A stretch of DNA of 64,000 bases from Chitinophaga sp. H8 (GTDB lineage: Bacteria > Bacteroidota > Bacteroidia > Chitinophagales > Chitinophagaceae), in the NCBI RefSeq assembly GCF_040567655.1, contig NZ_JBEXAC010000001.1:3534001-3598000 (forward strand). Reading direction: 5' to 3'. Positions 34,976 to 44,189 of the stretch are shown in pieces (the first letter of the stretch is position 1; each line of letters begins with the position of its first letter). A program made the position numbers and the translations under genes. The notes beneath the pieces are model-generated. The model worked only from the letters and a program-made list of their open reading frames with translations. It did no database searches and was not told the DNA's origin.

Positions 34976-36091
34976 TTACTTTCTAAGATAAATATTATTA
35001 CCCTCATGCCGGAAAGAAAAATCTGTGGTCAGTTGCAAGGCTTTTAAGGCTTCCGTTATATTTTCTTTTTCAAATACTCCGTTGAAAGTTTCTGTTTTCA
35101 GGGAGTTATCTTCAAAATGGATGTTTACATTGTACCACCGTTCCATTCGTACTGCCAATGCCTGAAATGTTTGATCCTTAAAAATCAGTTTATTAAATAC
35201 CCATCCTACCTCATCGCAACTGGTAGTTTCCTCCCCACAGTTAACAGCTACAATTTTCACTGCAGCAGCCGAGTCCATTAATGCATCCATTGAGAAATCA
35301 CCATCTGGCTTTGCGGTATTTTTTACTATTAACTTTTGTTCGGGCGATAAAACAATATCACTGCTACGGCCCTCCCCCTCTCCTTTTATCACAACACTGA
35401 TCTTGCCACTTAAAAGCGCCGCCTCTGTCATCGGGTCTTCGGGATAGGCTTTAACATTAAATACAGTACCTAATACCCGGATATCCATCTTTTTGGTATG
35501 TATAATAAAAGGGTGTTCTTCATCTTTCCGGATGTTAAAATAGGCTTCCCCTTCCAGGTATACATCCCGGTTACCGCGGGCAAAATCATCCCCATAAGTA
35601 AGTTTACTGCTACTATTCATCCAGATCAGCGTACCGTCAGGTAGTGTTACACTGGACCTGTTTCCCCTTTCCATCAATATCTGATTTTTTGCAATCCCAT
35701 TCGGCACTGGCGCACTGGTGCGGTTCCAATAAAAGTAGCCTGTAGTAAGTATGACTATTGCAGCTACCGCAGCAGCCACCTTATACCAATACAACTTACG
35801 GACAGGTGATAAATTATAATCTGACTGAGGGGTATCAGGCAAGGCAGGAGCCTGGTCTGGTTCATTCAGTGCCAGTTCCAGCTTACTCCAATTGTTGGCA
35901 GCCCACTTCCCGGGGTTCCTCAGCTCTTCATCATTACTATCTGTGTCCTGCTTTATACCATTTATGATCTCACAGGTAAATGCCTCTTCCGGATGCTGTT
36001 GCAGATATTGCTGCAATTCTTCCAGTTCCGGCCCGGTTGCATCGCCCGCCAGCTTTTTTGATAATAATAAAGCAATTTTATCGTCCTTCAT
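34976..36091 (-). CDS. FecR-family anti-sigma factor
   Basis: 371 residues. The N-terminal 90 are cytoplasmic and would bind sigma. A single transmembrane helix follows (LYWYKVAAAVAAIVILTTGYFYW, about 99-121), then the periplasmic FecR domain (RSSVTLPDGTLIWMNSSSKLTYG...YLEGEAYFNIRKDEEHPFIIHT) and a C-terminal DUF4974-type domain (FNGVFEKENITEALKALQLTTDFSF). It should hold the sigma factor encoded just upstream until signalled by the STN domain of the SusC downstream. Confidence 0.96.
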   Translation of the reverse strand: MKDDKIALLLSKKLAGDATGPELEELQQYLQQHPEEAFTCEIINGIKQDTDSNDEELRNPGKWAANNWSKLELALNEPDQAPALPDTPQSDYNLSPVRKLYWYKVAAAVAAIVILTTGYFYWNRTSAPVPNGIAKNQILMERGNRSSVTLPDGTLIWMNSSSKLTYGDDFARGNRDVYLEGEAYFNIRKDEEHPFIIHTKKMDIRVLGTVFNVKAYPEDPMTEAALLSGKISVVIKGEGEGRSSDIVLSPEQKLIVKNTAKPDGDFSMDALMDSAAAVKIVAVNCGEETTSCDEVGWVFNKLIFKDQTFQALAVRMERWYNVNIHFEDNSLKTETFNGVFEKENITEALKALQLTTDFSFRHEGNNIYLRK

Positions 36092-36184
36092 TAATATATT
36101 TAAATTTACCTACCCTCCACCCTTTAAGACACATTTTTTTTCAAATACCCCTAAGCCCCTGCTTAATATATTAATATTCTGGTC

Positions 36185-36760
36185 TTATTGATTTTGTTTC
36201 ATATTTGTTTCCACTATCTTTTTCCCTACGGGAATCTGTATCACCTCATTAATTTTCCTGATTGCAATAGTCATCTGATTTTCTACTGTTTTCAGGGAGA
36301 TATCCAATATTTCGGCCACTTCTTTATGTTTAATACCATCCTCCTTGATAAGTTTAAACACAACCTGGCAACGGGGTGGCAGCGAAGCAATGGCTGTTTC
36401 GATCTTTTTCCTCAGTTCAGCAGTAATAAGGATTTCTTCGGGGTCTGCACTGAATTTCAGCTCCACATCTGCAATCTCATCAATATCCAGGTGCTGCCAT
36501 TCCTTATTTCGCGTAAAATAGTTGATAATCCCATTTTTAACTCCTCTGTAAAGATATACCTTCATGTTGGAGATCTCTATCAACCGTGAGCGGTTTTTCC
36601 ACAGGCTTAGAAAAACATCATTGATCACCTCTTCCGCTACAAACTTACTTTTGGTATAGGTATAGGCAAAAGTTAGCAGCTGCGGCGAGTATAGCAGATA
36701 AAATTCACGAAATGCAGCCTGATCACCATGTTGTTGTATACGCTCCAGTAATTGTTGCAT
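36185..36760 (-). CDS. ECF RNA polymerase sigma factor
   Basis: 191 residues. Region 2 (about 20-90: FREFYLLYSPQLLTFAYTYTKSKFVAEEVINDVFLSLWKNR) and a complete region 4 helix-turn-helix (about 130-180: LPPRCQVVFKLIKEDGIKHKEVAEILDISLKTVENQM) are present. It is the first gene of the sigma-fecR-susC-susD order and would activate the minus-strand uptake locus when released by FecR. The 278 bases on its upstream side hold no gene that I can see. Confidence 0.96.
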   Translation of the reverse strand: MQQLLERIQQHGDQAAFREFYLLYSPQLLTFAYTYTKSKFVAEEVINDVFLSLWKNRSRLIEISNMKVYLYRGVKNGIINYFTRNKEWQHLDIDEIADVELKFSADPEEILITAELRKKIETAIASLPPRCQVVFKLIKEDGIKHKEVAEILDISLKTVENQMTIAIRKINEVIQIPVGKKIVETNMKQNQ

Positions 36761-37038
36761 AAATGCCTGTACTTTTTGGTGCTTAATGTGGTAAACGCGG
36801 ACTGATTAAAATATGGACTTCAGTTGATTCACATGTGTTCTACAATACTACAATATTCTGCGAGTAAATTCATTAATCATTTAAAGATACTCATTTCCCT
36901 ATTAAAGTCAAGTCCTTCTAAATAAGGGTGCAACCTATAACAAAACAGGCAGATCATATATTAATTTACTATTAAGGGACAACCAAAGCGCTGAAGCGTC
37001 TACCGGTACAGTATATACGTATTCAGGAACAGTCGCTG

Positions 37039-37983
37039 TTATGGGGTTTCAAACCTGGAAAGATCGCATTCCAATGCATGGCGGTCCCAGTGGCCTGTAT
37101 TGGCGGCCGCTTCGTAGGTAGATTGCAGAAATGCCAGCAACACTTCCTCCGGATTACCCGCCTGCTGTACCACCTCATACGGCAACAGGTACTCTCCCAT
37201 TTCCTGGCTGTAAAAAGCCGCTTCCGGGCTAACAGGCTGCTTACCAAAATCAGGCGTAGCTGGATAACAATAAGCGTAAAAAGATGCATGTGGATATTGC
37301 TCGTTGCCAGGCCAGAATCCGCAGGAACTTACCTCTTTGGAATAAGCCTCCTGCATTACCTTTACCGGCATATTAGGCGCACCTCCCTGATGTTCGGGGG
37401 CATCTCTGCCAGAAAAGCGGGTAACAGCCAGATCAAAGGCTCCCCAAAAGAAATGGACCGGGCTGCACTTTCCTGTAAAACGGGCCTTAAAACGGGTAAA
37501 TACATTATGGATATTTACCAGCGCCTGCCAGCAATCTTCCATCTTCTGCCGGTCATAAGATTTATGAACATCATCCTTTTCAAAAGGAATAGCCTCTTCC
37601 AGCTCATTTGGCACACCATAAATAACCACATCAACCCCTGATGCCCGTAATTTCTCAAACAATTCCCCATAAAAATCGGCCACTGTTCTGGGTGACAGCC
37701 GCATTGTTTCTTTTTTGCCGGTACTGGTAATGATAACGAGCTGATGATGAATAAAATCAAAGTCGATCTGGAAGATGCCATGTTGGTATGGCACACTACC
37801 TGTACTTAAACCATACGGCGTAACATATAGCGTAACATGCCAGGAATGGTTTAACCAGGGCATTTTTCGCAGGCGTATCTTTCCCACAATCTGTGTCCAT
37901 AAGTGTACCGTAGCCAAAGTATCTTTCCAATCCTCAAACTTCAGCTCCGGCCATTTTCCCTGTTTTAAGGCAGTATTCCCCAT
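37039..37983 (-). CDS. DUF5996-family protein
   Basis: 314 residues, no signal peptide. It starts KWPELKFEDWKDTLATVHLWTQIVGKIRL and contains NHSWHVTLYVTPYGLSTG, PVHFFWGAFDLAVTRFSGR and SSCGFWPGNEQYPHASFYAYCYP. I recognise this as the pattern of proteins annotated DUF5996, which are cytosolic and without known function. It stands alone between the sigma factor and a divergent dehydrogenase gene. The many conserved Trp, His and Tyr residues suggest an enzyme, but no activity can be assigned. Confidence 0.8.
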   Translation of the reverse strand: MGNTALKQGKWPELKFEDWKDTLATVHLWTQIVGKIRLRKMPWLNHSWHVTLYVTPYGLSTGSVPYQHGIFQIDFDFIHHQLVIITSTGKKETMRLSPRTVADFYGELFEKLRASGVDVVIYGVPNELEEAIPFEKDDVHKSYDRQKMEDCWQALVNIHNVFTRFKARFTGKCSPVHFFWGAFDLAVTRFSGRDAPEHQGGAPNMPVKVMQEAYSKEVSSCGFWPGNEQYPHASFYAYCYPATPDFGKQPVSPEAAFYSQEMGEYLLPYEVVQQAGNPEEVLLAFLQSTYEAAANTGHWDRHALECDLSRFETP

Positions 37984-38168
37984 AACATATCTATTAAAAT
38001 GTGAAGAGAAGGCACTTTCAATAGTAATTTAACAAAAAAGGAGGGGATATAGTTGCTGCTGCAGTTGAAGTCCGGAAAAGTGTGCCTGCTTATGGCACAA
38101 CGGCTATTGCATTCCTGGCACGAATAGTTTAGTTTTAAGAAATTAAATCACCTCTTAACGAATAATAG

Positions 38169-39167
38169 ATGGAACCCAAAGATATCCCGGTAGGCGTTGT
38201 TGGTCTTGGCTTAATGGGCTGCAGTATCACTGCCTGCCTGCTGATGGCTGGTCATCCCGTAATGGCTATAGCCCCTATTCCTGCTGACATGACGCATGCG
38301 CATGGGCGAATTGCAGCACATCTGCAAAGGTCCTGGCAGGAAGGCCTCACCGATAAGCACCCGGATGTTCTCTTACAATCCCTGTTGATCACTGAAGATT
38401 TTAGCTCGCTGCGCCCCTGTAAGCTGGTGATTGAAAGTACCATTGAAAATCTGGACATCAAGAAAACAGTATATGGAAAAATAGAGGCTATTGTAGACAC
38501 TAACTGCCTGCTGGTAAGTAATACTTCTGCAATCCCCATCAGCATACTACAAAAATTGACGCAACATCCGGAACGATTTTTCGGGCTGCACTGGGCAGAA
38601 CCTTCACATACTACCCGTTTCCTGGAAGTGATCTGTGGCGACCTGAGCAATATTGAACTGGGCGAATATCTGTACGACTTATCCCATCTCTGGGGAAAAG
38701 AGCCCACACTCGTGCGCAAAGATATCAGGGGATTTATTACAAACCGGATCATGTATGCAATGTACCGGGAAGCATTCTCCCTGGTAGAAAACGGATATGC
38801 CACCGTGGAGGATGTGGACCGTGCCTGCCGTAATAATGCGGGCTACTTTATGACACTCGTAGGTATTTTTCGCTGGATGGACCTGACGGGAGTACCGGCT
38901 TATCACAATGTGATGAAAGATCTGTTCCCCGAACTGAATAACTCCACTGCTGTACCTAAATTGATTGACGATATTGTTAAAGCAGGTGGAAGAGGAGTAG
39001 CCAATGCACATGGTTTTTATGAATACACACCAGAAGAAGCCCACCTATGGGAAGAAACCTTTGCTGACTTTAGTTATGAGATCAGACAACTGGCATTAAA
39101 ATATCCGGCAGATATTGTTAAAAAGAAATTGAAAGCACAGGAAGAGGAAAAGCAGAAAAAAGTATAA
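38169..39167 (+). CDS. 3-hydroxyacyl-CoA dehydrogenase-family NAD-dependent dehydrogenase
   Basis: 332 residues. The N-terminal Rossmann fold has GLGLMG (12-17). The middle carries SNTSAIPISILQ and the catalytic-type histidine in FFGLHWAEP (His141), followed by RFLEV. The helical C-terminal domain contains DIRGFITNRIMYAMYREAFSLVENGYATVEDVD and ends with a lysine-rich tail. It oxidises a 3-hydroxyacyl-CoA or a related beta-hydroxy acid. The HWAEP motif in place of the more usual HF-NP, and the absence of beta-oxidation neighbours, leave the substrate open. Confidence 0.88.
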   Translation: MEPKDIPVGVVGLGLMGCSITACLLMAGHPVMAIAPIPADMTHAHGRIAAHLQRSWQEGLTDKHPDVLLQSLLITEDFSSLRPCKLVIESTIENLDIKKTVYGKIEAIVDTNCLLVSNTSAIPISILQKLTQHPERFFGLHWAEPSHTTRFLEVICGDLSNIELGEYLYDLSHLWGKEPTLVRKDIRGFITNRIMYAMYREAFSLVENGYATVEDVDRACRNNAGYFMTLVGIFRWMDLTGVPAYHNVMKDLFPELNNSTAVPKLIDDIVKAGGRGVANAHGFYEYTPEEAHLWEETFADFSYEIRQLALKYPADIVKKKLKAQEEEKQKKV

Positions 39168-39211
39168 ATACCAGGAGCAGTATATTTCTTTCAGCCACCT
39201 AATACATCACG

Positions 39212-39946
39212 ATGGGTATAAAAGTAATTCAAACAGAATTAGCCAATATCCAGGATCTCCGCATCCTGTTTCTACAGGAAACCAATTTTCAGTTCATCCT
39301 CAACAAATGTCATTTGTATGGCTGGGCAGATACTTACCTGTTCTTAATGGATGATTTAAAAGTTGGTTACGGTGCCATATGGGGACAGAATAACAGAACA
39401 GATCGGGATACTGTTTTTGAATTCTACATGATTCCTCTATATCGAAAATTTAGTACGGTATTCTTTTCTCAATTGCATGCGCTATCTCACGCTACGTTTA
39501 TTGAATGCCAAAGCAATGATCTGTTACTGTCATCCCTCCTATATGAGCATTCGCAGCATATTGACGCAGAGGCTATACTTTTTGAAGATTGTTTCCAAAC
39601 CAGTTTTACAATTCCGGATACAATATTGATCAAGAGCATTCAACAAAATGATGACTATCCATATTTGTTAAAACAACATAGTGAGGTAGTAGCCTCAGGT
39701 GGTTTAATGCTCAATTACAATATGCCTTACGCGGATCTGTATTATGAAGTAAAAGAGCCATATCGTCAAAGAGGGCTTGGCAGCCTCATCGTACAAGAAC
39801 TAAAAAAGGAGGCCTACCTTATGGGAAGGGTACCCGCAGCCAGATGTAATATAAAGAACAGCATATCAAAGGCCACATTATTAAAAGCAGGTTTTAAAAT
39901 TTGTGGGTACAGACTCAAAGGAGTAATCAACCAGCAAGCACTCTAA
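39212..39946 (+). CDS. GNAT-family N-acetyltransferase
   Basis: 244 residues. The C-terminal half is a GNAT fold with acetyl-CoA motif A at YYEVKEPYRQRGLGSLIV (RQRGLG, 185-190) and the family ending SKATLLKAGFKICGYRLKG. The N-terminal half (about 1-130) is a divergent second GNAT-like lobe without the pyrophosphate-binding loop. It follows the dehydrogenase gene after 44 bases on the same strand. The acceptor substrate is unknown. Confidence 0.85.
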   Translation: MGIKVIQTELANIQDLRILFLQETNFQFILNKCHLYGWADTYLFLMDDLKVGYGAIWGQNNRTDRDTVFEFYMIPLYRKFSTVFFSQLHALSHATFIECQSNDLLLSSLLYEHSQHIDAEAILFEDCFQTSFTIPDTILIKSIQQNDDYPYLLKQHSEVVASGGLMLNYNMPYADLYYEVKEPYRQRGLGSLIVQELKKEAYLMGRVPAARCNIKNSISKATLLKAGFKICGYRLKGVINQQAL

Positions 39947-39982
39947 GTATCGTTTTCCTGGTGTTGCAAGGTAAAATGAAAA

Positions 39983-40912
39983 TCATTGCGCGCTCTTCCG
40001 GGATAATAAAAGTTGAACGAGCTCCAGGCCAGCTGCGCTTATTATCAGCCGATGTTTTTTATTTGGAATCAGTTGCTGGGTCCAGTCAACAAAACCACCA
40101 TCCGCTATGTCCATTTCAATATTATCCACTGTAATAAATATTTTGAACTGTACGGTATGGTAATATGGTTTGTTCAGGTCACTGATCAGCTCATATTTTA
40201 ATGAGCTCCAAACATGCCCTTCCTGTTGTAATAGTGCAGCAAACTGCTCATCGGTTGATTTGAGATAAAATTTTATGGTCATTTCTTCCATAGGAAGCGC
40301 TTTCTTCAGTAGGGTCCAAAGCGTTGCCATATGAAGGTTAAGTTGATTTATTTCAAAATTATAGCCTCCTCTGTCAAAACCACCTGATGCCATACAAAGG
40401 ACAGAGAAATGGGCGGCATAATCCGGATTATTATATGCCTGCGCTCTGATATGTCTATGTACCGTTGCATACTGCACTATCCTATCTTTATTCTTTTCTT
40501 CTTTAAAATCCTGTGCTATTTTTAAAGCCAGCATATTGGAAGCGTCTGCCACTACCTCGGTGCCCTTAAGGCTACTGAGCACCTTATTCTGATTTACGGT
40601 AGCCACAGCAGCGCAACAGCCAATAGGAGCTACCGGGGATAAGGTAAGCGCATGGAAACCTTGGGTGTGCACATGTTTCAACCACTCCAACTCCATCTCC
40701 CTGCTTTTAATTGTAGCATTTCTGCCTGGTTGTACAAAGCGGTTTTTCTCAAATGCTTCCATCAGTGCTGCAGGCTGAATAACTGTTGCTCGTTTTCTGA
40801 AAATTTCCAGCATCAAAGAATTAAACTCCGTCCCCGATAGTTCAGTCGCTATCTGATCAATAAACCTATCTTTATCCAGCTTACTGATTACTTTCGCTAA
40901 TATTTTGTCCAT
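39983..40912 (-). CDS. Conserved-looking protein of unknown function
   Basis: 309 residues, soluble, no signal peptide. Landmarks are SREMELEWL (about 70-78), the glycine-rich LTLSPVAPIGCCAAVATVNQNKVLSSLKGTEVVADASNMLA (about 89-129), RIVQYATVHRHIRAQ (about 142-156) and FSVLCMASGGFDRGGYNFEI (about 169-188). The order of a PIG-x motif, an RxIRAQ motif and a GGxDRGxxxFE motif faintly recalls the class II aminoacyl-tRNA synthetase catalytic core, but I cannot confirm this and assign no function. It converges with the GNAT gene. Upstream lie about 450 bases without genes. Confidence 0.7.
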   Translation of the reverse strand: MDKILAKVISKLDKDRFIDQIATELSGTEFNSLMLEIFRKRATVIQPAALMEAFEKNRFVQPGRNATIKSREMELEWLKHVHTQGFHALTLSPVAPIGCCAAVATVNQNKVLSSLKGTEVVADASNMLALKIAQDFKEEKNKDRIVQYATVHRHIRAQAYNNPDYAAHFSVLCMASGGFDRGGYNFEINQLNLHMATLWTLLKKALPMEEMTIKFYLKSTDEQFAALLQQEGHVWSSLKYELISDLNKPYYHTVQFKIFITVDNIEMDIADGGFVDWTQQLIPNKKHRLIISAAGLELVQLLLSRKSAQ

Positions 40913-41366
40913 CTTTCAATAAGATTTGCATGTCTGTATAAGGTTGATATAATCAAGGTTAAGAGTAATGACTGGCTTCAGATTAAAATGCTTACTTTCT
41001 GCTTAAAATTAAGCAATCCTACCGGATCATTTTTCACTTGTTATATTATTCTTGAGAAACAGCATATCTACAACTGAGCCTACCTACGGAACACAAATGG
41101 GAACAGACAAATTTGGCAATCAATATTCATTAAAAGTTGGGGCCACGTTAATGCTTTCATGGCTGATTTACCACTACCACACTAAATTATTATGAAATCC
41201 CAAAATATAGCTTGTATCCTAAAAATCAAATTTAGTGGAGGGGGGAAGGGATTACATCGAGCTTTTGCTAAGAAGATACATTCTTAACATGCTACTCTAA
41301 ATAATGGAAACGACTGGGGTAAGAAAGGAAGATGAATATCTGATGGGGCATTTAAAAATGTTGCGG
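40913..41366. other. 454-bp region without a recognisable gene
   Basis: AT-rich sequence between the unknown protein and the S24/DUF2075 module. I find no RNA gene, terminator or insertion-sequence end. A CTAAA/TTTAG imperfect palindrome at about 41219-41235 and a run of six G at 41240-41245 are the only features noted. It may mark the edge of an inserted accessory segment. Confidence 0.4.
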
Positions 41367-42248
41367 TTATAATATTCTTTCGAAGATACCATATATTTTA
41401 AACTCTGACAATTCATCATACTCTAGGATTATGCTTTCATAGCGAGGATCGTGTGAAAGGGGCCTTAGGATGATACTTGAATGATGCCAGGTATCATCAT
41501 TAATAGTCTTCTCGCTAAAATACTGCTTAATAGTGAATTGTGGACCAAAATCAACATCTTGAATTTTAGTATGAGAAGCCAATACAATCTCCCCATTCCT
41601 GCTTCCGCCATTATACTTCCTGAACAAACAAATGGAGCCATTAGGGATTACCTTGTTCATAGATTCTCCTACTACTTTACAGGCAAAATGGTCTTTCGAT
41701 ATCTTTATCTCTTCCGGGACAGAAATTAATTCTACAGAGTCAGTTACAATTTGTTGTTCGCTAAATTCTCCCGCAGCTACCTGGGGCTCATATAGAGGCA
41801 CATAGTTACCCTTAAGTGAAACTAACTTTGCGCCATTCCTCTGTAAACTTATAGTTGAATAAACTGGAATATATTGAGCAAAATAGGCACGCAGTGCCTC
41901 ATCACACACGTACAAGTATGTTCCCTGGATTCCACGTAACATTAGTGTCTTATATACGTTTAAGATAAATTCTTTTAGCTGTTCATCATTTTTGACGCCT
42001 TTCTTTCCATTGATATCATAATAGTTATTTTTTCTTATGAAAATTTCATTCTTTAGTTTGTCGTAACTAATTTCTTTTCCAAAAATGATAGCAGTATAGT
42101 TGAGATCATAGCCTTGAACAGTATGAATGCAACCAACTTCGTTAATGGCATTTTTTGAATTAATCCAGTTCTTTCTTACGCTATTCCATTTTAATTTCAA
42201 TGATCCTATTTCTATATCAAAGGTATTGTGATTTTTTTTGAGGGCCAT
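41367..42248 (-). pseudogene. C-terminal part of a split DUF2075-type ATPase, with S24 (LexA-like) peptidase domain
   Basis: This frame is open to 41367 and continues the protein encoded at 42212-43555 after a one-base shift. Its first 130 residues (FDIEIGSLKLKWNSVRKNWI, INEVGCIHTVQGYDLNY, LMLRGIQGTYLYVCD) are the normal C-terminal block of DUF2075 ATPases, so this is not an independent gene start. The last 110 residues form an S24 peptidase domain with the serine in VVGESM and the lysine in FTIKQYF, the expected Ser-Lys dyad of LexA/UmuD-type autoproteases. An ATG exists at 42248. The two parts would join if the A8 tract were A9. Confidence 0.75.
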
Positions 42249-43555
42249 GGCCAAGCGTAGCCGGCTACTGTTCTTGCATATCCGTATTCCATTTCTTTTA
42301 ATTTGATAAGATCGATCATCTCTCCCAAGTCATCAAAAAGCTGGAAGTCATACTTTTTAAAGGTTATTTTTTCAGTTGGAGCTGGCAACTGGCATCTGAG
42401 TAATTTATCTATAAATTTTACATATTTCAGCCCTCCTCTAACACGAAATTGAGAGTGTAAAAATTCTATTTTAGTTTGACTTTCATTTTTTAGTTCATCA
42501 AACCTTTCTTTAGGTACATCTCCAGGCCTTACTGACTGAAATTCATCATAAAACAAAACGGTTTTATTGGATCTTTTAAGAACCCAATCCAATTCCGTAG
42601 CAGTCTTTCTATCTAAGTTCAGTATATCGGTGATCTTATCGAAAATACCATAATGCTTTGCCATGAGATTAAGTCTTTGTCGTAGTCTATGTGCTTCATC
42701 TACCAATATAATATCATAGTGACTAGTAGCCAAGTCTGCAGGGCCTACCACCATTTCAGCGCTTAATCCTTTAACATGATTGAAAATATGTTTAACGGTA
42801 TCCCTAAAGGGCTCGATGGGAATTATTAAAGCCATTCTAAGGCTCGCTTTTTTCTTTTTAAATTCTTTTACCAATTCAACAATATGCTGATCTTCAGGGC
42901 CAAAAACTGTAAAGTTAAAATTTTCCTCAGGTGTATGTAATAATTTAAATAAAAAAACGGCCAATACTGTCTTGCCTGTTCCCGATATACCTTCAATAAC
43001 ACAACGTTTATAGTTATCGTTTAATAATGTTTCTAGGATCTTGATCAAACTTTGTGTTTGATCTCTGCTTAGTGCTTTGTAAGGTGAGTATTTAAAGAGA
43101 TCAGAATTGTCTATTTCGCGTATTGTATGTTTAGCAATACCCATGTGGCGAAATTCGTCCCAAATAGATTTGAATATTTCCCGATATAGTTCATCTCTCT
43201 GGTAATAACTATGCTCAGCTAAACCTATGTTCGCATTTAATAATGAATAAACGCCATCACCAGCCATATATCTGATAATTCTAGCTTCTATATCTAAAGT
43301 AGCAGATTTGTTGAATTTATCTCCATAAACCACGTAGGCCTCATCTAACTTTTGCTTCGAAGGATCATTTAGGTGATAGGTTAACCTAGTAGAAATGTCG
43401 ATAGTTTCACCTATATACATATCGCATTTTTTCTTTTTATTTTCCCTCAGCAAATAAACAACAGGCCATAAATCCTGGCAGAATGAATATTCGTCAAGGC
43501 ACTTATGGAGGGCATCAGTAAAGCGAATGTTTATAATATCGAACTCTTTATTCAT
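42212..43555 (-). CDS. GIY-YIG nuclease domain fused to DUF2075-type P-loop ATPase (5' part of a split gene)
   Basis: 447 residues up to an early stop. The N-terminal GIY-YIG-like domain (about 30-110) shows VVYLL (32-36), YIGET (47-51), Arg57 and Glu90. The DUF2075 ATPase/helicase domain has Walker A GISGTGKT (189-196), Walker B IILVDEAH (282-289) and later motifs HSQFR and ARTVAGYAWPW. The frame leaves homology right after WPWPSK and stops seven codons later, just past a run of eight A. Homologous sequence resumes in the next frame. It follows the MazG-like gene by 2 bases, so the pair is translationally coupled. The combination suggests a nucleic-acid-targeting accessory or defence function. 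Confidence 0.8.
   Translation of the reverse strand: MNKEFDIINIRFTDALHKCLDEYSFCQDLWPVVYLLRENKKKKCDMYIGETIDISTRLTYHLNDPSKQKLDEAYVVYGDKFNKSATLDIEARIIRYMAGDGVYSLLNANIGLAEHSYYQRDELYREIFKSIWDEFRHMGIAKHTIREIDNSDLFKYSPYKALSRDQTQSLIKILETLLNDNYKRCVIEGISGTGKTVLAVFLFKLLHTPEENFNFTVFGPEDQHIVELVKEFKKKKASLRMALIIPIEPFRDTVKHIFNHVKGLSAEMVVGPADLATSHYDIILVDEAHRLRQRLNLMAKHYGIFDKITDILNLDRKTATELDWVLKRSNKTVLFYDEFQSVRPGDVPKERFDELKNESQTKIEFLHSQFRVRGGLKYVKFIDKLLRCQLPAPTEKITFKKYDFQLFDDLGEMIDLIKLKEMEYGYARTVAGYAWPWPSKKITIPLI
42232..42239 (-). other. A8 homopolymer at the frameshift point
   Basis: On the coding (minus) strand the sequence is CCCTC followed by eight A, then TCAC. Eight A gives the early stop at 42212; nine A would read through as S-K-K-N-H-N-T into the S24-domain frame. 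This could be a phase-variable slip site, a transcriptional slippage site, a true mutation or a sequencing error. Confidence 0.8.
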
Positions 43556-43557
43556 CT

Positions 43558-43887
43558 CTAAAGTTCATTGTACTTTTTAGCGCTACCTTTTGCTTTTTCT
43601 ACTGGGTATTTTAAAGCATTTTTATCTATCTTTTGGCTAACGATTTCATTGATATCAAATCCATATTTATCAGCCAATAATAAGGTATAAGTTATAATAT
43701 CGGCCAATTCATCTTTCACTTTTTCATAATCTGCCTCATCTGCCTGTTTCCAAAGAAATAGTTCATTAAGTTCTCCTGCCTCTATACTTATAGCTAGTGC
43801 TAAATCTTTCTTGTTATGAAACTGGCTCCAGTCTCGTTCATTATTAAAATCTCTTATTTTTGCGAGCAACGTATTCCAGTCTTCCAT
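43558..43887 (-). CDS. MazG-like nucleotide pyrophosphohydrolase
   Basis: 109 residues, a single all-alpha MazG domain. It has the metal-binding EAGEL (Glu36, Glu39) and DELADI (Glu60, Asp63) pairs preceded by WSQFHNKKDLALAISIE. Such enzymes hydrolyse (d)NTPs to monophosphates. It lies 2 bases ahead of the GIY-YIG/DUF2075 gene, so the two are one operon. Co-location with a nuclease-ATPase hints at a nucleotide-related anti-phage or stress role rather than simple housekeeping, but this is inference. Confidence 0.92.
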   Translation of the reverse strand: MEDWNTLLAKIRDFNNERDWSQFHNKKDLALAISIEAGELNELFLWKQADEADYEKVKDELADIITYTLLLADKYGFDINEIVSQKIDKNALKYPVEKAKGSAKKYNEL

Positions 43888-44189
43888 ATAGAAAATTTAA
43901 TGATGTAATTAATATATTAAGATATGAAAATATCAGAATACATCCTTCCTTTCCGGCTTAACTATCCGAATATTTCGGGTTATGGACTTTTTTGGTTCCC
44001 AAGGATATATTAAGCTCTGGCTCCAGGGCCAGTAATAAGGCTACTTTCTTTGAATAAGCTGCGAAATTCCAGCTCTTTAATGATTTCAACTTGAAAGACA
44101 ATGCAGAGTGAATACTAAACTGAATAATGGTAAGCAAAAAAAGGTGAGTCCATTGGAACTCACCTTTTTTAAATAAATATTCTGTTTTG
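43888..44189. other. Intergenic region between the accessory module and ssrA
   Basis: About 300 bases. The right part holds the ssrA terminator; the rest is AT-rich with no gene that I can support. I searched for a copy of the ssrA 3' end that would mark an island attachment site and did not find one here or in 40.9-41.4 kb. Confidence 0.5.
44136..44170 (-). terminator. Rho-independent terminator of ssrA (bidirectional form)
   Basis: GGTGAGT and ACTCACC form a 7-bp stem around an 8-base loop. The stem is flanked by seven A and six T, so it works on either strand. It begins 20 bases beyond the mature 3' end of tmRNA. Confidence 0.85.
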
